This document shows positions 32,857-39,602 of a stretch of DNA of 43,393 nucleotides, one piece after another (position 1 is the stretch's first letter; every line of letters begins with the position of its first letter). The translations under genes and the position numbers were made by a program. The notes under the pieces are model-generated. The model was not told the origin of the DNA, did no database searches, and worked only from the letters and a program-made list of their open reading frames with translations. Source of the DNA: CALARM01 sp964431735 (GTDB taxonomy: Bacteria > Vulcanimicrobiota > SpSt-956 > JAKJGF01); contig CAYSLJ010000045.1 of the NCBI GenBank assembly GCA_964431735.1, forward strand, positions 1 to 43,393, in the 5' to 3' direction.

Positions 32857-34662
32857 CTAAGATTCTTTACTTTCTTTAATCTTCTGGCCATTTAAGAGAA
32901 TTATAATAAACCATGCCATAAGGAGGCATAATCCACAATTAATAAGAAGCCATATCTTATCAAGTACCGGCGGTATCCAGATCATTTTAGCATCATTGCT
33001 CAGTGCCGCATAGAGAAGATGTCCTGCCACACCTGCATTAAATCCAATGATTAATTTATTAACCACAGGGAGTCTTCCCAGAAGAAGTGTTAAGAGCAAA
33101 GGGAAAAGAGCACTGTAGAAAACCGGTGTCATATGGTATGATGCTCCGAAGAAAGCTATTTCCCACTGAGGAAATCCTGAACATATTATCTGTTTATATA
33201 AAGGTACGGCTATACCGAAGAAAGGAAGGAAAAAGAGACCGCTCGAACCTGTAATATTTCCTATAAAATACAGAGGAGATGAAGGAGCATTTTTTACATT
33301 ATATTTATTCTGAAATACATAGAATAAACCTGTGAGAAGAAACAGACCGAAGAGAAGTTTTACAAATCCTCTGAGCAATCCGGCATGCATAACTGCACTT
33401 CTGGCATCTACAATACCGGCACCGTAACCGCTATCCAGATCTTTAGGGACATTTTTACTGGCCGAATCTTTAAGGATCTGTTCTACTGCTTCAGGATTGG
33501 TAACGCCAAGAGATGCAATCATTGCAGCCACTCCTGCTACATGGGGAGATGCCATAGATGTACCCTGAAACAGATAGTAATCATCTGTAGAGGGGTTCAT
33601 TCTTCCGATAGTATTCTGAAGGACTCCGTCCTTTTTACCATCACCGTTCTGATCGACTCTGAGATCTCCGCCCGGTGCTGCTATGTCAATATTTTTACCT
33701 TTATTGGAATAAAAAGTAATTTCCTTATCATATCTTACGGCAGATACGGCAATACATTCAGGATATGCGGCAGGATATCCTATACGGGTTGAACTGCTGT
33801 TGCCTGCAGCACACACTATAGTAACACCTTTTTTATAGGCATAGGTACAGGCTGAGCCGAGAATCTTACTGTTAAAAGGCCCTCCAAGGCTCATATTGAT
33901 AACCTTTGCACCGTGATCAGCTGCATATCTTACAGCATCGGCAATATCTGCAAGACTTCCGAACCCCTGGGCACTGAGTACTTTAAGGGGCATTATTTTA
34001 CAGTTATAGGCAATACCTACAACGCCTTTACCGTTATAGGTGCTCTGTGCAATAGTACCTGCTACATGAGTTCCATGACTGTTATCGTCACATGCCTGAG
34101 CTCTGTCATTTATAAAATCATAACCTTCTGTAAAATTTGTATTTTCCAGGTCTTCCGCTCTGTGAAATTTATCATAATTCAGATAGGCCACTCCTGTATC
34201 TATAACTGCTACTATGACATCTTCACCGGTATTTATATCCCATGCATCCCTTACCTTTATCTGATCCATATGCCACTGATATTTATAAAGAGGATCATTA
34301 GGAACAGCACTGTAAGCATAATAAATGTAATCAGGTTCTGCATATTCCACCACAGGATCATGGGAAATTTTCTCTGCAAGTGTTCCTGTTTCACTGTCAT
34401 CTACCTTTACCGTCATAAGTTTTTCAGCTTCCGAATATGTACTGTTAAGAGTTAACTCACCAAGATCATATTTATTTCTGAAATTTTGAATTTCAGCTTC
34501 AGTAACATTATCTCTGAAATCTATGACTATTTTACCGGGAATAAAAGATAATTTTTCTTCTTCCCCTCCATGGAGTGTCCGGGTCACATCTGCATTTTTA
34601 CTGCATCCGGGCAAAAAAGCTATTAAGATTAATAAAAGAAAAGAGAGAGAAAAATTTTTCAT
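32857..34662 (-). CDS. Subtilisin-like (S8) serine protease lipoprotein with multi-pass membrane C-terminus
   Basis: 601 aa. A lipoprotein signal peptide ends in LPGC (C20 lipidated). A propeptide-like segment (about 36-110, FIPGKIVIDF to EYAEPDYIY) precedes the S8 catalytic domain. All four key residues are present: D155 (VAVIDTG), H196 (SHGTHVAGT), oxyanion N288 (AAGNSS) and S369 (GTSMASPHVAG). A DQNGDGKKDG loop (about 337-346) looks like a calcium site. From about 428 there are five to six hydrophobic helices, rare for this family, giving both a lipid anchor and a membrane domain. It acts outside the cytoplasm, perhaps processing membrane or secreted proteins. AAGGAGG gives a strong SD. 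Heptamer arrays separate it from the upstream gene. Confidence 0.93.
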   Translation of the reverse strand: MKNFSLSFLLLILIAFLPGCSKNADVTRTLHGGEEEKLSFIPGKIVIDFRDNVTEAEIQNFRNKYDLGELTLNSTYSEAEKLMTVKVDDSETGTLAEKISHDPVVEYAEPDYIYYAYSAVPNDPLYKYQWHMDQIKVRDAWDINTGEDVIVAVIDTGVAYLNYDKFHRAEDLENTNFTEGYDFINDRAQACDDNSHGTHVAGTIAQSTYNGKGVVGIAYNCKIMPLKVLSAQGFGSLADIADAVRYAADHGAKVINMSLGGPFNSKILGSACTYAYKKGVTIVCAAGNSSSTRIGYPAAYPECIAVSAVRYDKEITFYSNKGKNIDIAAPGGDLRVDQNGDGKKDGVLQNTIGRMNPSTDDYYLFQGTSMASPHVAGVAAMIASLGVTNPEAVEQILKDSASKNVPKDLDSGYGAGIVDARSAVMHAGLLRGFVKLLFGLFLLTGLFYVFQNKYNVKNAPSSPLYFIGNITGSSGLFFLPFFGIAVPLYKQIICSGFPQWEIAFFGASYHMTPVFYSALFPLLLTLLLGRLPVVNKLIIGFNAGVAGHLLYAALSNDAKMIWIPPVLDKIWLLINCGLCLLMAWFIIILLNGQKIKESKES

Positions 34663-34683
34663 ATGTTTAACCTCCTTAAAAAT

Positions 34684-34711
34684 CAGTTACCAGTTATCAG
34701 TTACCAGTTAT
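34684..34711 (+). repeat. Heptamer array, CAGTTAC class
   Basis: Four exact 7-bp units: CAGTTAC, CAGTTAT, CAGTTAC, CAGTTAT. Located just upstream of the subtilase SD. Confidence 0.75.
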
Positions 34712-34741
34712 AATAACACTATAAAACAAGGTTATTATTTC

Positions 34742-34769
34742 GTCACTGTTCACTGTTCACTGTTCACTG
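34742..34769 (+). repeat. Heptamer array, TTCACTG class
   Basis: Four units GTCACTG, TTCACTG, TTCACTG, TTCACTG. It starts 3 bases past the stop of the minus-strand zinc-ribbon gene. On the gene's sense strand each unit contains TGA. Confidence 0.75.
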
Positions 34770-34771
34770 TA

Positions 34772-35371
34772 CTAATGTAATCCTGACAACATAGCGAGCA
34801 GCATAAAGAGAATAAATCCTCCCATACTTACCAGAAACAGACCAAGTCCCCATCTATTCCATGTTCTTTCAGTCTCTTCGAAATGTTGTAAATTCCTGAA
34901 AGGTTTGTAAGTCCATGCCAGTTCATTTCCTTTTGCTCCCAGATAAAAAGAAGCAATTATACTCAGAGGGCCGAAAAAAAATGAAGCAAGTAAAAGACCT
35001 ATTCCAAAAGGAACCATATTATGACAGACAAGCCATATCCAGGTAAAAATAAAAGCCCCCCAGTTCCATCCTTCTCTTGCCATATTTAGAAGTTTCGGAT
35101 CATTCCCGGAAGGAAGATATGTATTGCAGACAATACCATACTGAGATTTCCCTCCACTATTGAAGGCACCCACTTCGGGATAACCTGCACGTTCGGGATA
35201 ACCTGCACGTTCGGGATAACCTGCACGTTCGGGATAACCTGGCTCCTCTGAATATCGAGATTCCTCATCTGTATCATAAAAATCAGAATTGCCGTATTCC
35301 AGAGGACTTCCACATTCAATACAGAATTTAACAGAAGCACTGTTCTGAAATCCGCATTTTTGACACGTCAT
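34772..35371 (-). CDS. Zinc-ribbon membrane protein with GYPERA repeats (DUF2628-like)
   Basis: 199 aa. An N-terminal zinc ribbon (MTCQKCGF and FCIECGSP: two CxxC at 3-6 and 17-20) leads to a low-complexity linker with tandem hexapeptides GYPERA (about 44-65). A membrane domain with helices at about 105-125, 130-150 and 175-196 follows. The text WNWGAFIFTWIW resembles the DUF2628 type of small membrane protein. The ribbon likely binds zinc and mediates protein contact in the cytoplasm. It starts 13 bases after the kinase gene at 35385-36554, with AGGGGTGA as SD, so the two form an operon; the protein may be a partner or substrate of that kinase. Confidence 0.82.
   Translation of the reverse strand: MTCQKCGFQNSASVKFCIECGSPLEYGNSDFYDTDEESRYSEEPGYPERAGYPERAGYPERAGYPEVGAFNSGGKSQYGIVCNTYLPSGNDPKLLNMAREGWNWGAFIFTWIWLVCHNMVPFGIGLLLASFFFGPLSIIASFYLGAKGNELAWTYKPFRNLQHFEETERTWNRWGLGLFLVSMGGFILFMLLAMLSGLH
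35173..35242. repeat. 18-bp in-frame tandem repeat
   Basis: Nearly four copies of an 18-bp unit (GTTCGGGATAACCTGCAC, first copy CTTCGGG) encode the GYPERA hexapeptides of the zinc-ribbon protein on the minus strand. The copies are almost identical at DNA level, implying recent expansion. Confidence 0.85.
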
Positions 35372-35384
35372 ATTTTGTTCACCC

Positions 35385-36554
35385 CTAATAAAATCTAAAA
35401 TCGGAAAAGAGAACTACCAGTAAAATTATCAGTGCCGGTATTAATCCTACAAAGATAATAACAGGAATATGTTCGGCAAACAAATGACCAAAGGCAGATA
35501 GAGTAGAAAACAAGGTAAGTCCAGAAATAGCACAAAAAGCAAAAATAGACATACCAATAGCTGTGACAGCCTTTGTTGATAATTTAAGAGGCGGGACATC
35601 CTGCTTTATAAGAGCACTTATATCCCTTTCTCTTCTACTCATATAGTCGTTTTCTCTTACAGAAGGGGGAGAGAAAGATTGCCTGTAAGGTCCTCTGTCA
35701 GCAGTAGGAGAGACAGACTGGTTATAGGCGCCTCTGCTGTACATAGACAGGGTATCTCTGAAAGCTGCCATATGTTCATATCTGTCATCAGCTTTTTTCT
35801 GAAGTGCTTTGTTTATTATTTTTTCAAGTTCCGGTGTTATCTGCGGATTAAGATGCCTGGCAGGGGGAAAATGAAAAGGAGTAATAGTAGGGTCATAGCC
35901 TGTAAGTAATTGAAACAGTATAACTCCCAGGGCATATATATCAGATTTAGGTGTTGACTGACCGAGTCTGGATGCCTTAAACTGTTCAGGTGCTGCATAG
36001 CCGGGCGTTCCAAATCTGAGAGTATCTGTAATTTTGGAAGGATCATATCTTCTGGCAATACCAAAATCTACAATTCTGGCAGAGCCAGAAGGACTTATTA
36101 TTATATTGGCCGGTTTCAAATCGCGATAAACTATAGGGCCTGAGCTCTGAGTGTGGAGATAATCCAGAGCTTTTGATATTTCTATACCCCAGTAGATAAC
36201 ATCATCAACAGGGAGAGGACCTTTTTTCTTCTGTATTATACCTTCAAGGCTTTCTCCTTCGACAAATTCCATGATAAGATAATTTCTGTTCCAGTGAGTA
36301 AAAGTGCCGTAAAACTTTGGCAACTGGGGATGATTTAGCTGCCCTAAAAATGCTATTTCCGTCTGAAAAGTCTGAAAAGCTATTTGTTCCTGTTCAGGAT
36401 CATTCAAGTTGGCAATAAGTTCCTTAATGGCATATCTGTTCTGAGGACGGCCAGCTTCTTCTACAAGATAAACTGTTCCCATTCCGCCCTTACCAAGTAA
36501 TTTAATTACCGTATAGGTATTGTTCAATAAAGTTCCAGGCATCAAGTCAATCAT
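35385..36554 (-). CDS. Membrane-anchored Ser/Thr protein kinase
   Basis: About 389 aa. The kinase domain (about 14-270) has G-loop GKGGMGTVYLVEE, K44 in YAIKEL, YRD instead of HRD at 143-145 (VYRDLKPANII, a common variant in bacterial kinases), DFG 163-165, GTPGYAAPEQF and SDIYALGVILFQLLTGYDP. A proline/arginine-rich linker and two C-terminal helices (AIGMSIFAFCAISGLTLF; IPVIIFVGLIPALIILLVVL) anchor it with the kinase in the cytoplasm. I start at ATG 36554 (MIDLMPGTLL, GAGGG SD). An upstream in-frame ATG at 36638 only adds residues encoded by a heptamer array and is rejected. It heads an operon with the zinc-ribbon gene. Confidence 0.93.
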   Translation of the reverse strand: MIDLMPGTLLNNTYTVIKLLGKGGMGTVYLVEEAGRPQNRYAIKELIANLNDPEQEQIAFQTFQTEIAFLGQLNHPQLPKFYGTFTHWNRNYLIMEFVEGESLEGIIQKKKGPLPVDDVIYWGIEISKALDYLHTQSSGPIVYRDLKPANIIISPSGSARIVDFGIARRYDPSKITDTLRFGTPGYAAPEQFKASRLGQSTPKSDIYALGVILFQLLTGYDPTITPFHFPPARHLNPQITPELEKIINKALQKKADDRYEHMAAFRDTLSMYSRGAYNQSVSPTADRGPYRQSFSPPSVRENDYMSRRERDISALIKQDVPPLKLSTKAVTAIGMSIFAFCAISGLTLFSTLSAFGHLFAEHIPVIIFVGLIPALIILLVVLFSDFRFY

Positions 36555-36576
36555 TTTATTACCGGCCCTCAGGAGC

Positions 36577-36625
36577 GTGACGCGTGACGCGTGACGCGTA
36601 ATGCGTAATGCGTAATGCGTAACAC
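36577..36625 (+). repeat. Heptamer array, two-block GTGACGC/GTAATGC
   Basis: Seven exact units: GTGACGC three times, GTAATGC three times, then GTAACAC. Grouping of identical units suggests expansion by slippage. Located 23 bases upstream of the kinase start. Confidence 0.85.
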
Positions 36626-36735
36626 CAATCAATTTCATTATAGAAATATCTTAATCGAAAACAGAAGATTAGTCAAATATTTATCTAATCTATCAGACCT
36701 GTAATTAAAATCACTGATAAATAATATAATCTTTA

Positions 36736-36744
36736 TGATATAAT
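36736..36744 (+). promoter_or_regulatory. Extended -10 promoter, probably for the M42 peptidase
   Basis: TGATATAAT, the same extended -10 as at 164-172. It points to the peptidase gene, 232 bases downstream. Confidence 0.4.
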
Positions 36745-36765
36745 GAATTATGGTCTCCATCGATA

Positions 36766-36798
36766 GTTATGTTCATAACAATTCATAGATTAATGAAT
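36766..36798. promoter_or_regulatory. Two adjacent palindromes (possible operator)
   Basis: GTTATGTTCATAAC (36766-36779) is a perfect 14-bp palindrome; ATTCAT/ATGAAT (36781-36786 and 36793-36798) forms a second dyad. Both lie just downstream of the extended -10 at 36736-36744, where a repressor would block transcription. Confidence 0.35.
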
Positions 36799-36852
36799 GA
36801 GTAGTGAATAGTGAGTGACAGTGCCATATTCTACTCACCATTCACCACTCAC
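36797..36852. repeat. Inverted repeat of GTAGTGA/CACTCAC heptamers
   Basis: Left arm 36797-36817 (units GTAGTGA, ATAGTGA) pairs with right arm 36832-36852 (TACTCAC, CATTCAC, CACTCAC) with a few mismatches. Both arms keep the 7-bp period. Confidence 0.65.
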
Positions 36853-36920
36853 TTAAATTCTAATAAGTTATGAAATACACCATAATATAATAAACATGAT
36901 ACGTAACACATGGGACTTGA

Positions 36921-36955
36921 TACGCATCACGCTTCACGCATTACGCATCACGCAA
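36921..36955 (+). repeat. Heptamer array, TCACGCA class
   Basis: Five units ATACGCA, TCACGCT, TCACGCA, TTACGCA, TCACGCA. Open in the plus direction, it extends the peptidase reading frame upstream with a false THHASRITHHA peptide. Confidence 0.75.
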
Positions 36956-36975
36956 CAAAGAAAGGTGCATTTTTT

Positions 36976-38043
36976 ATGATAGACACAAAAGCAAAGGAAT
37001 TCTTAAAAGAACTTCTGAAAACTCCGGGACTTCCCGGATATGAACTGCCTGCTCAGAATGTGTGGAAAAATTATGTAAAAAATTTTTCCGATGAAGTTTC
37101 TACCGATAATTATTATAATGGTATAGCAAAATTAAACGGAGAAGGTTATCCGAAGATTATGCTCATAGCCCATATGGATCAGATAGGACTTATGGTAAAT
37201 TATATAGATGACAACGGTTTCATCTATCTCAAGACCCTTGGTTATAACTATCCTGCATCACTTCTTACAAGAGAAGTTTCTATTATGACATTAAAACATG
37301 GAGATATACCCGGTATTATAACATTCCCTGAAGAACTTTATAATAAAGACGAAGGGAATAAACTGACTTTAAATAAACTCTTTGTAGATATCGGAGCATC
37401 TTCTCCTGAAGAAGTAAAAGAAAAAGTCAGAGTGGGGGATTATGTGGCAATAAAAAGCAATCCCTTTGAAATTGGGAATAACTGTCTTGTGTCCCCCGGT
37501 CTTGATGACAGAACAGGCTGTTTTGCCATTGCAGAGGTTCTGAGAGAACTGTCAGACAAAGAATTCAAACCATGTGTTTTTGCCGTAACATCTGTTCAGG
37601 AAGAGGTAAATTCCCTGGGAGCAAAACTTAAATCAGAAGAATTAAAACCTGACATTGCAATAATAGTAGACATTGAACTTGCTTCCGATTATCCCGGCAC
37701 AGACAAAACAAAAAAGCCTGATATAGCCATGAGAAAAGGTCCTGTAATCAGCCGTGGACTCTGCAACAACAGATTTATAAGTCACAGACTTATGGAAATA
37801 GCGGAAGAACATTCCATACCGTACCAGTTATATCCTGACAATACATCAAACAACACTGATCTTTTCACTGTAGTAAAAACAGGTGCACTCGCATGTGTTA
37901 TAACCATTCCTACAAGATATTATCATACCCCTGTGGAAATGGTAGATTATGTTGATATTGAAAATACGGTTAAATTGATTACAGAATTTATACTATCATT
38001 CAATAAAAGTCCTGATGAATGGGAAAAATATTGTAAGAAATAA
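36976..38043 (+). CDS. M42-family metallo-aminopeptidase (glutamyl aminopeptidase/TET-like)
   Basis: A 355-aa di-metal aminopeptidase, usually cytosolic and a tetrahedral dodecamer that trims peptides released by larger proteases. Ligands and catalytic residues are in place: H66 (LIAHMDQIG), D177 (PGLDDRTG), catalytic E209 and ligand E210 (SVQEEVNSLGA), D232 (VDIELASD) and H317 (IPTRYYHTPVEMV). The length fits the family. I start at ATG 36976 with AAAGAAAGG upstream; an ATG at 36910 would add 22 residues encoded by a heptamer array. It is divergent from the kinase operon, with a 421-bp gap that holds repeats, an extended -10 and palindromes. Confidence 0.94.
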   Translation: MIDTKAKEFLKELLKTPGLPGYELPAQNVWKNYVKNFSDEVSTDNYYNGIAKLNGEGYPKIMLIAHMDQIGLMVNYIDDNGFIYLKTLGYNYPASLLTREVSIMTLKHGDIPGIITFPEELYNKDEGNKLTLNKLFVDIGASSPEEVKEKVRVGDYVAIKSNPFEIGNNCLVSPGLDDRTGCFAIAEVLRELSDKEFKPCVFAVTSVQEEVNSLGAKLKSEELKPDIAIIVDIELASDYPGTDKTKKPDIAMRKGPVISRGLCNNRFISHRLMEIAEEHSIPYQLYPDNTSNNTDLFTVVKTGALACVITIPTRYYHTPVEMVDYVDIENTVKLITEFILSFNKSPDEWEKYCKK

Positions 38044-38140
38044 GATATTGTAAGAAGTTTTGTGCAAACTTATACCAATTGGGTTCAGCTTGCATAGGAA
38101 ATATTATAAAATATATAAAAATTTTACATAAATACAGGAA

Positions 38141-38165
38141 TATGGTTATCGTTATGATAACCATA
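38141..38165. terminator. Perfect hairpin between convergent peptidase and GNAT genes
   Basis: TATGGTTATC (38141-38150) and GATAACCATA (38156-38165) with a 5-base loop. The right arm encodes the last codons of the GNAT protein. No T run follows, so the termination role is uncertain. Confidence 0.4.
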
Positions 38166-38643
38166 ATTCCATAAATATGTCATTTTCACAGTAATTATCT
38201 ACAGCACATTCTTTATATTCCTTAAAACCGAGTTTTTTGCTTAAATTTATTATAGCTGTATTTGATGGATGATGATTGGTTGTTATTCTTTTAATATTTC
38301 TTTCAACAGCAATAGAAATAATCTTTTTTCTGATTTTTCCGGCAATCCCTTTACGCCTGAAATCAGGATGAATAACAGTATTGGTTATATGTAATCTGCC
38401 TTCTTCAATTTTACCTGAAAGTCTTCCATCCATAAGTGCGGAATAGCCGATAATGTTGTTATTTATTTCTGCAACCAGTATTAATTCACAATCTATCTGA
38501 GACATATAAAAATTATTAATATCTTTCTCCAATGCTGGTTCTGCAATAATACCCCATGCATAAAGAGCAAGTTTCGATAAAAAAGAGAGAGATTTAATAT
38601 CCTCGCGTAATGCAAACCTGACAAGAGGATTTAATTCATTCAA
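38152..38643 (-). CDS. GNAT-family N-acetyltransferase
   Basis: 163 aa with the acetyl-CoA binding fold: IIGYSALMDG strand, LHITNTVIHPDFRRKGIAGKI (motif A, RRKGIA pyrophosphate loop at about 110-115) and NHHPSNTAIINLSKKLGFKE (motif B). It transfers an acetyl group to an unknown amine. It begins with TTG, overlapping the stop of the upstream SRPBCC gene by four bases (TTGA), with GAAGGG upstream as SD, so the two genes are translationally coupled. The nearby ATG is out of frame. Confidence 0.87.
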   Translation of the reverse strand: MNELNPLVRFALREDIKSLSFLSKLALYAWGIIAEPALEKDINNFYMSQIDCELILVAEINNNIIGYSALMDGRLSGKIEEGRLHITNTVIHPDFRRKGIAGKIRKKIISIAVERNIKRITTNHHPSNTAIINLSKKLGFKEYKECAVDNYCENDIFMELWLS

Positions 38644-39017
38644 GCCTTTACCCTTCCTTCTGCAAGGGTCTTCAAATTCTTCATTACCCTGTGCCAGTAT
38701 TTTTCACTGTATGTCATAGCTTTTTCTCTTTCACTTTCAGGCAAATCTTCCCACCCTTCATGAGTTATTTCCAGAATAGTTCCTGCAGGTTCGGGATAAG
38801 TGTTCAGAGTAACTGTCGTATCACATGGCCATCCGGCACATGTCCATGAAAAAGAAATATTTCTTCCTTTTTCCATACTAATTATATGGCCTGAAAAACC
38901 CGATTTATCTTCTTTGAATTCAACAGGCCACCATTTTTTTATCTCTTCTTCCCTGTTTAAGAAATTCCAGACAATATGCATGGGGCTATGGATATATATT
39001 TTTTCTTTAATTTTCAC
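38640..39017 (-). CDS. SRPBCC (AHSA1/START-like) domain protein
   Basis: About 125 aa with the helix-grip fold typical of AHSA1-like proteins: KIYIHSPMHIVWNFLNREEEIKKWW at the start, GRNISFSWTC and TTVTLNTYPEPAGTILEITHEGW in the middle, and a C-terminal helix KYWHRVMKNLKTLAEG. It probably binds a small hydrophobic ligand; no catalytic residues are defined. I prefer the GTG at 39017, six bases after GAGGG, over the GTG at 39029, which lacks an SD. It is coupled to the GNAT gene. Confidence 0.82.
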   Translation of the reverse strand: MKIKEKIYIHSPMHIVWNFLNREEEIKKWWPVEFKEDKSGFSGHIISMEKGRNISFSWTCAGWPCDTTVTLNTYPEPAGTILEITHEGWEDLPESEREKAMTYSEKYWHRVMKNLKTLAEGRVKA

Positions 39018-39280
39018 AATGGCCCTCACTTTCTAAAAATTATTCTTATTTAACGTTAAATACAGTACAGAAAAAGCATTATAAAAAATAGTAAAATAAT
39101 TATAACATAAAAGAATAAGCAAATAAAATCCTGAACAGTTTATGGTTGAACAGACAATGACCGGTCATAAGCATTTCTCCCGTACAGGTTATGAGAATTA
39201 AAAATCAACTATAAAAGCAAGCAGGAAAAGTTTACTTTCTAACGAAAATTTTCAAAGCTCATTTTTAAGGAGGAATTACT

Positions 39281-39562
39281 GTGGCAAAAATAGGTCTGGA
39301 TACAAAAGAATATATAGCACAGTTCAGAAGTGTTATGTTACCGGAATTATTGAAGAACATAAAAAGCAATTTTCCAAAGGTAGAACTGGATAATATCTGT
39401 ATAGAAGCCATACAGGAGGTTTTCCATGCTACAACCATAGCTGCAATGGAAGATTACCTGACATTTGCTCTGGAAAGAATAATAGAAGATAATAACAATA
39501 AAATCTATGAAGATCTTGTTAAACTCGGGGTAATAAAAGAAGATAAAGAGGAACATCAATAA
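39281..39562 (+). CDS. Small helical protein of unknown function (93 aa)
   Basis: GTG start behind a full AAGGAGG SD. The protein is nearly all predicted helix, acidic at the end (EDKEEHQ), with one cysteine and no signal or membrane segment. I do not recognise a family. It is 40 bases upstream of a HEAT-repeat gene on the same strand and is probably co-transcribed, so it may be the solenoid's small partner. The 263-bp gap upstream (39018-39280) is AT-rich; only a fragment resembling a family B core (TAAGCATTTCTCCCGTA, about 39168) is visible. Confidence 0.7.
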   Translation: MAKIGLDTKEYIAQFRSVMLPELLKNIKSNFPKVELDNICIEAIQEVFHATTIAAMEDYLTFALERIIEDNNNKIYEDLVKLGVIKEDKEEHQ

Positions 39563-39602
39563 AAATCAATTCCGGATTATTAGCTAATAGGAGTAAAAAT
39601 TT

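Noticed and set aside
36577..36955. Heptamer arrays as a CRISPR
   Set aside because: Units are contiguous 7-mers with no unique spacers of 25-40 bp and no cas genes.
38040..38140. A small gene or RNA between the peptidase and GNAT genes
   Set aside because: AT-rich and short, with no SD, promoter or pairing apart from the hairpin already listed.
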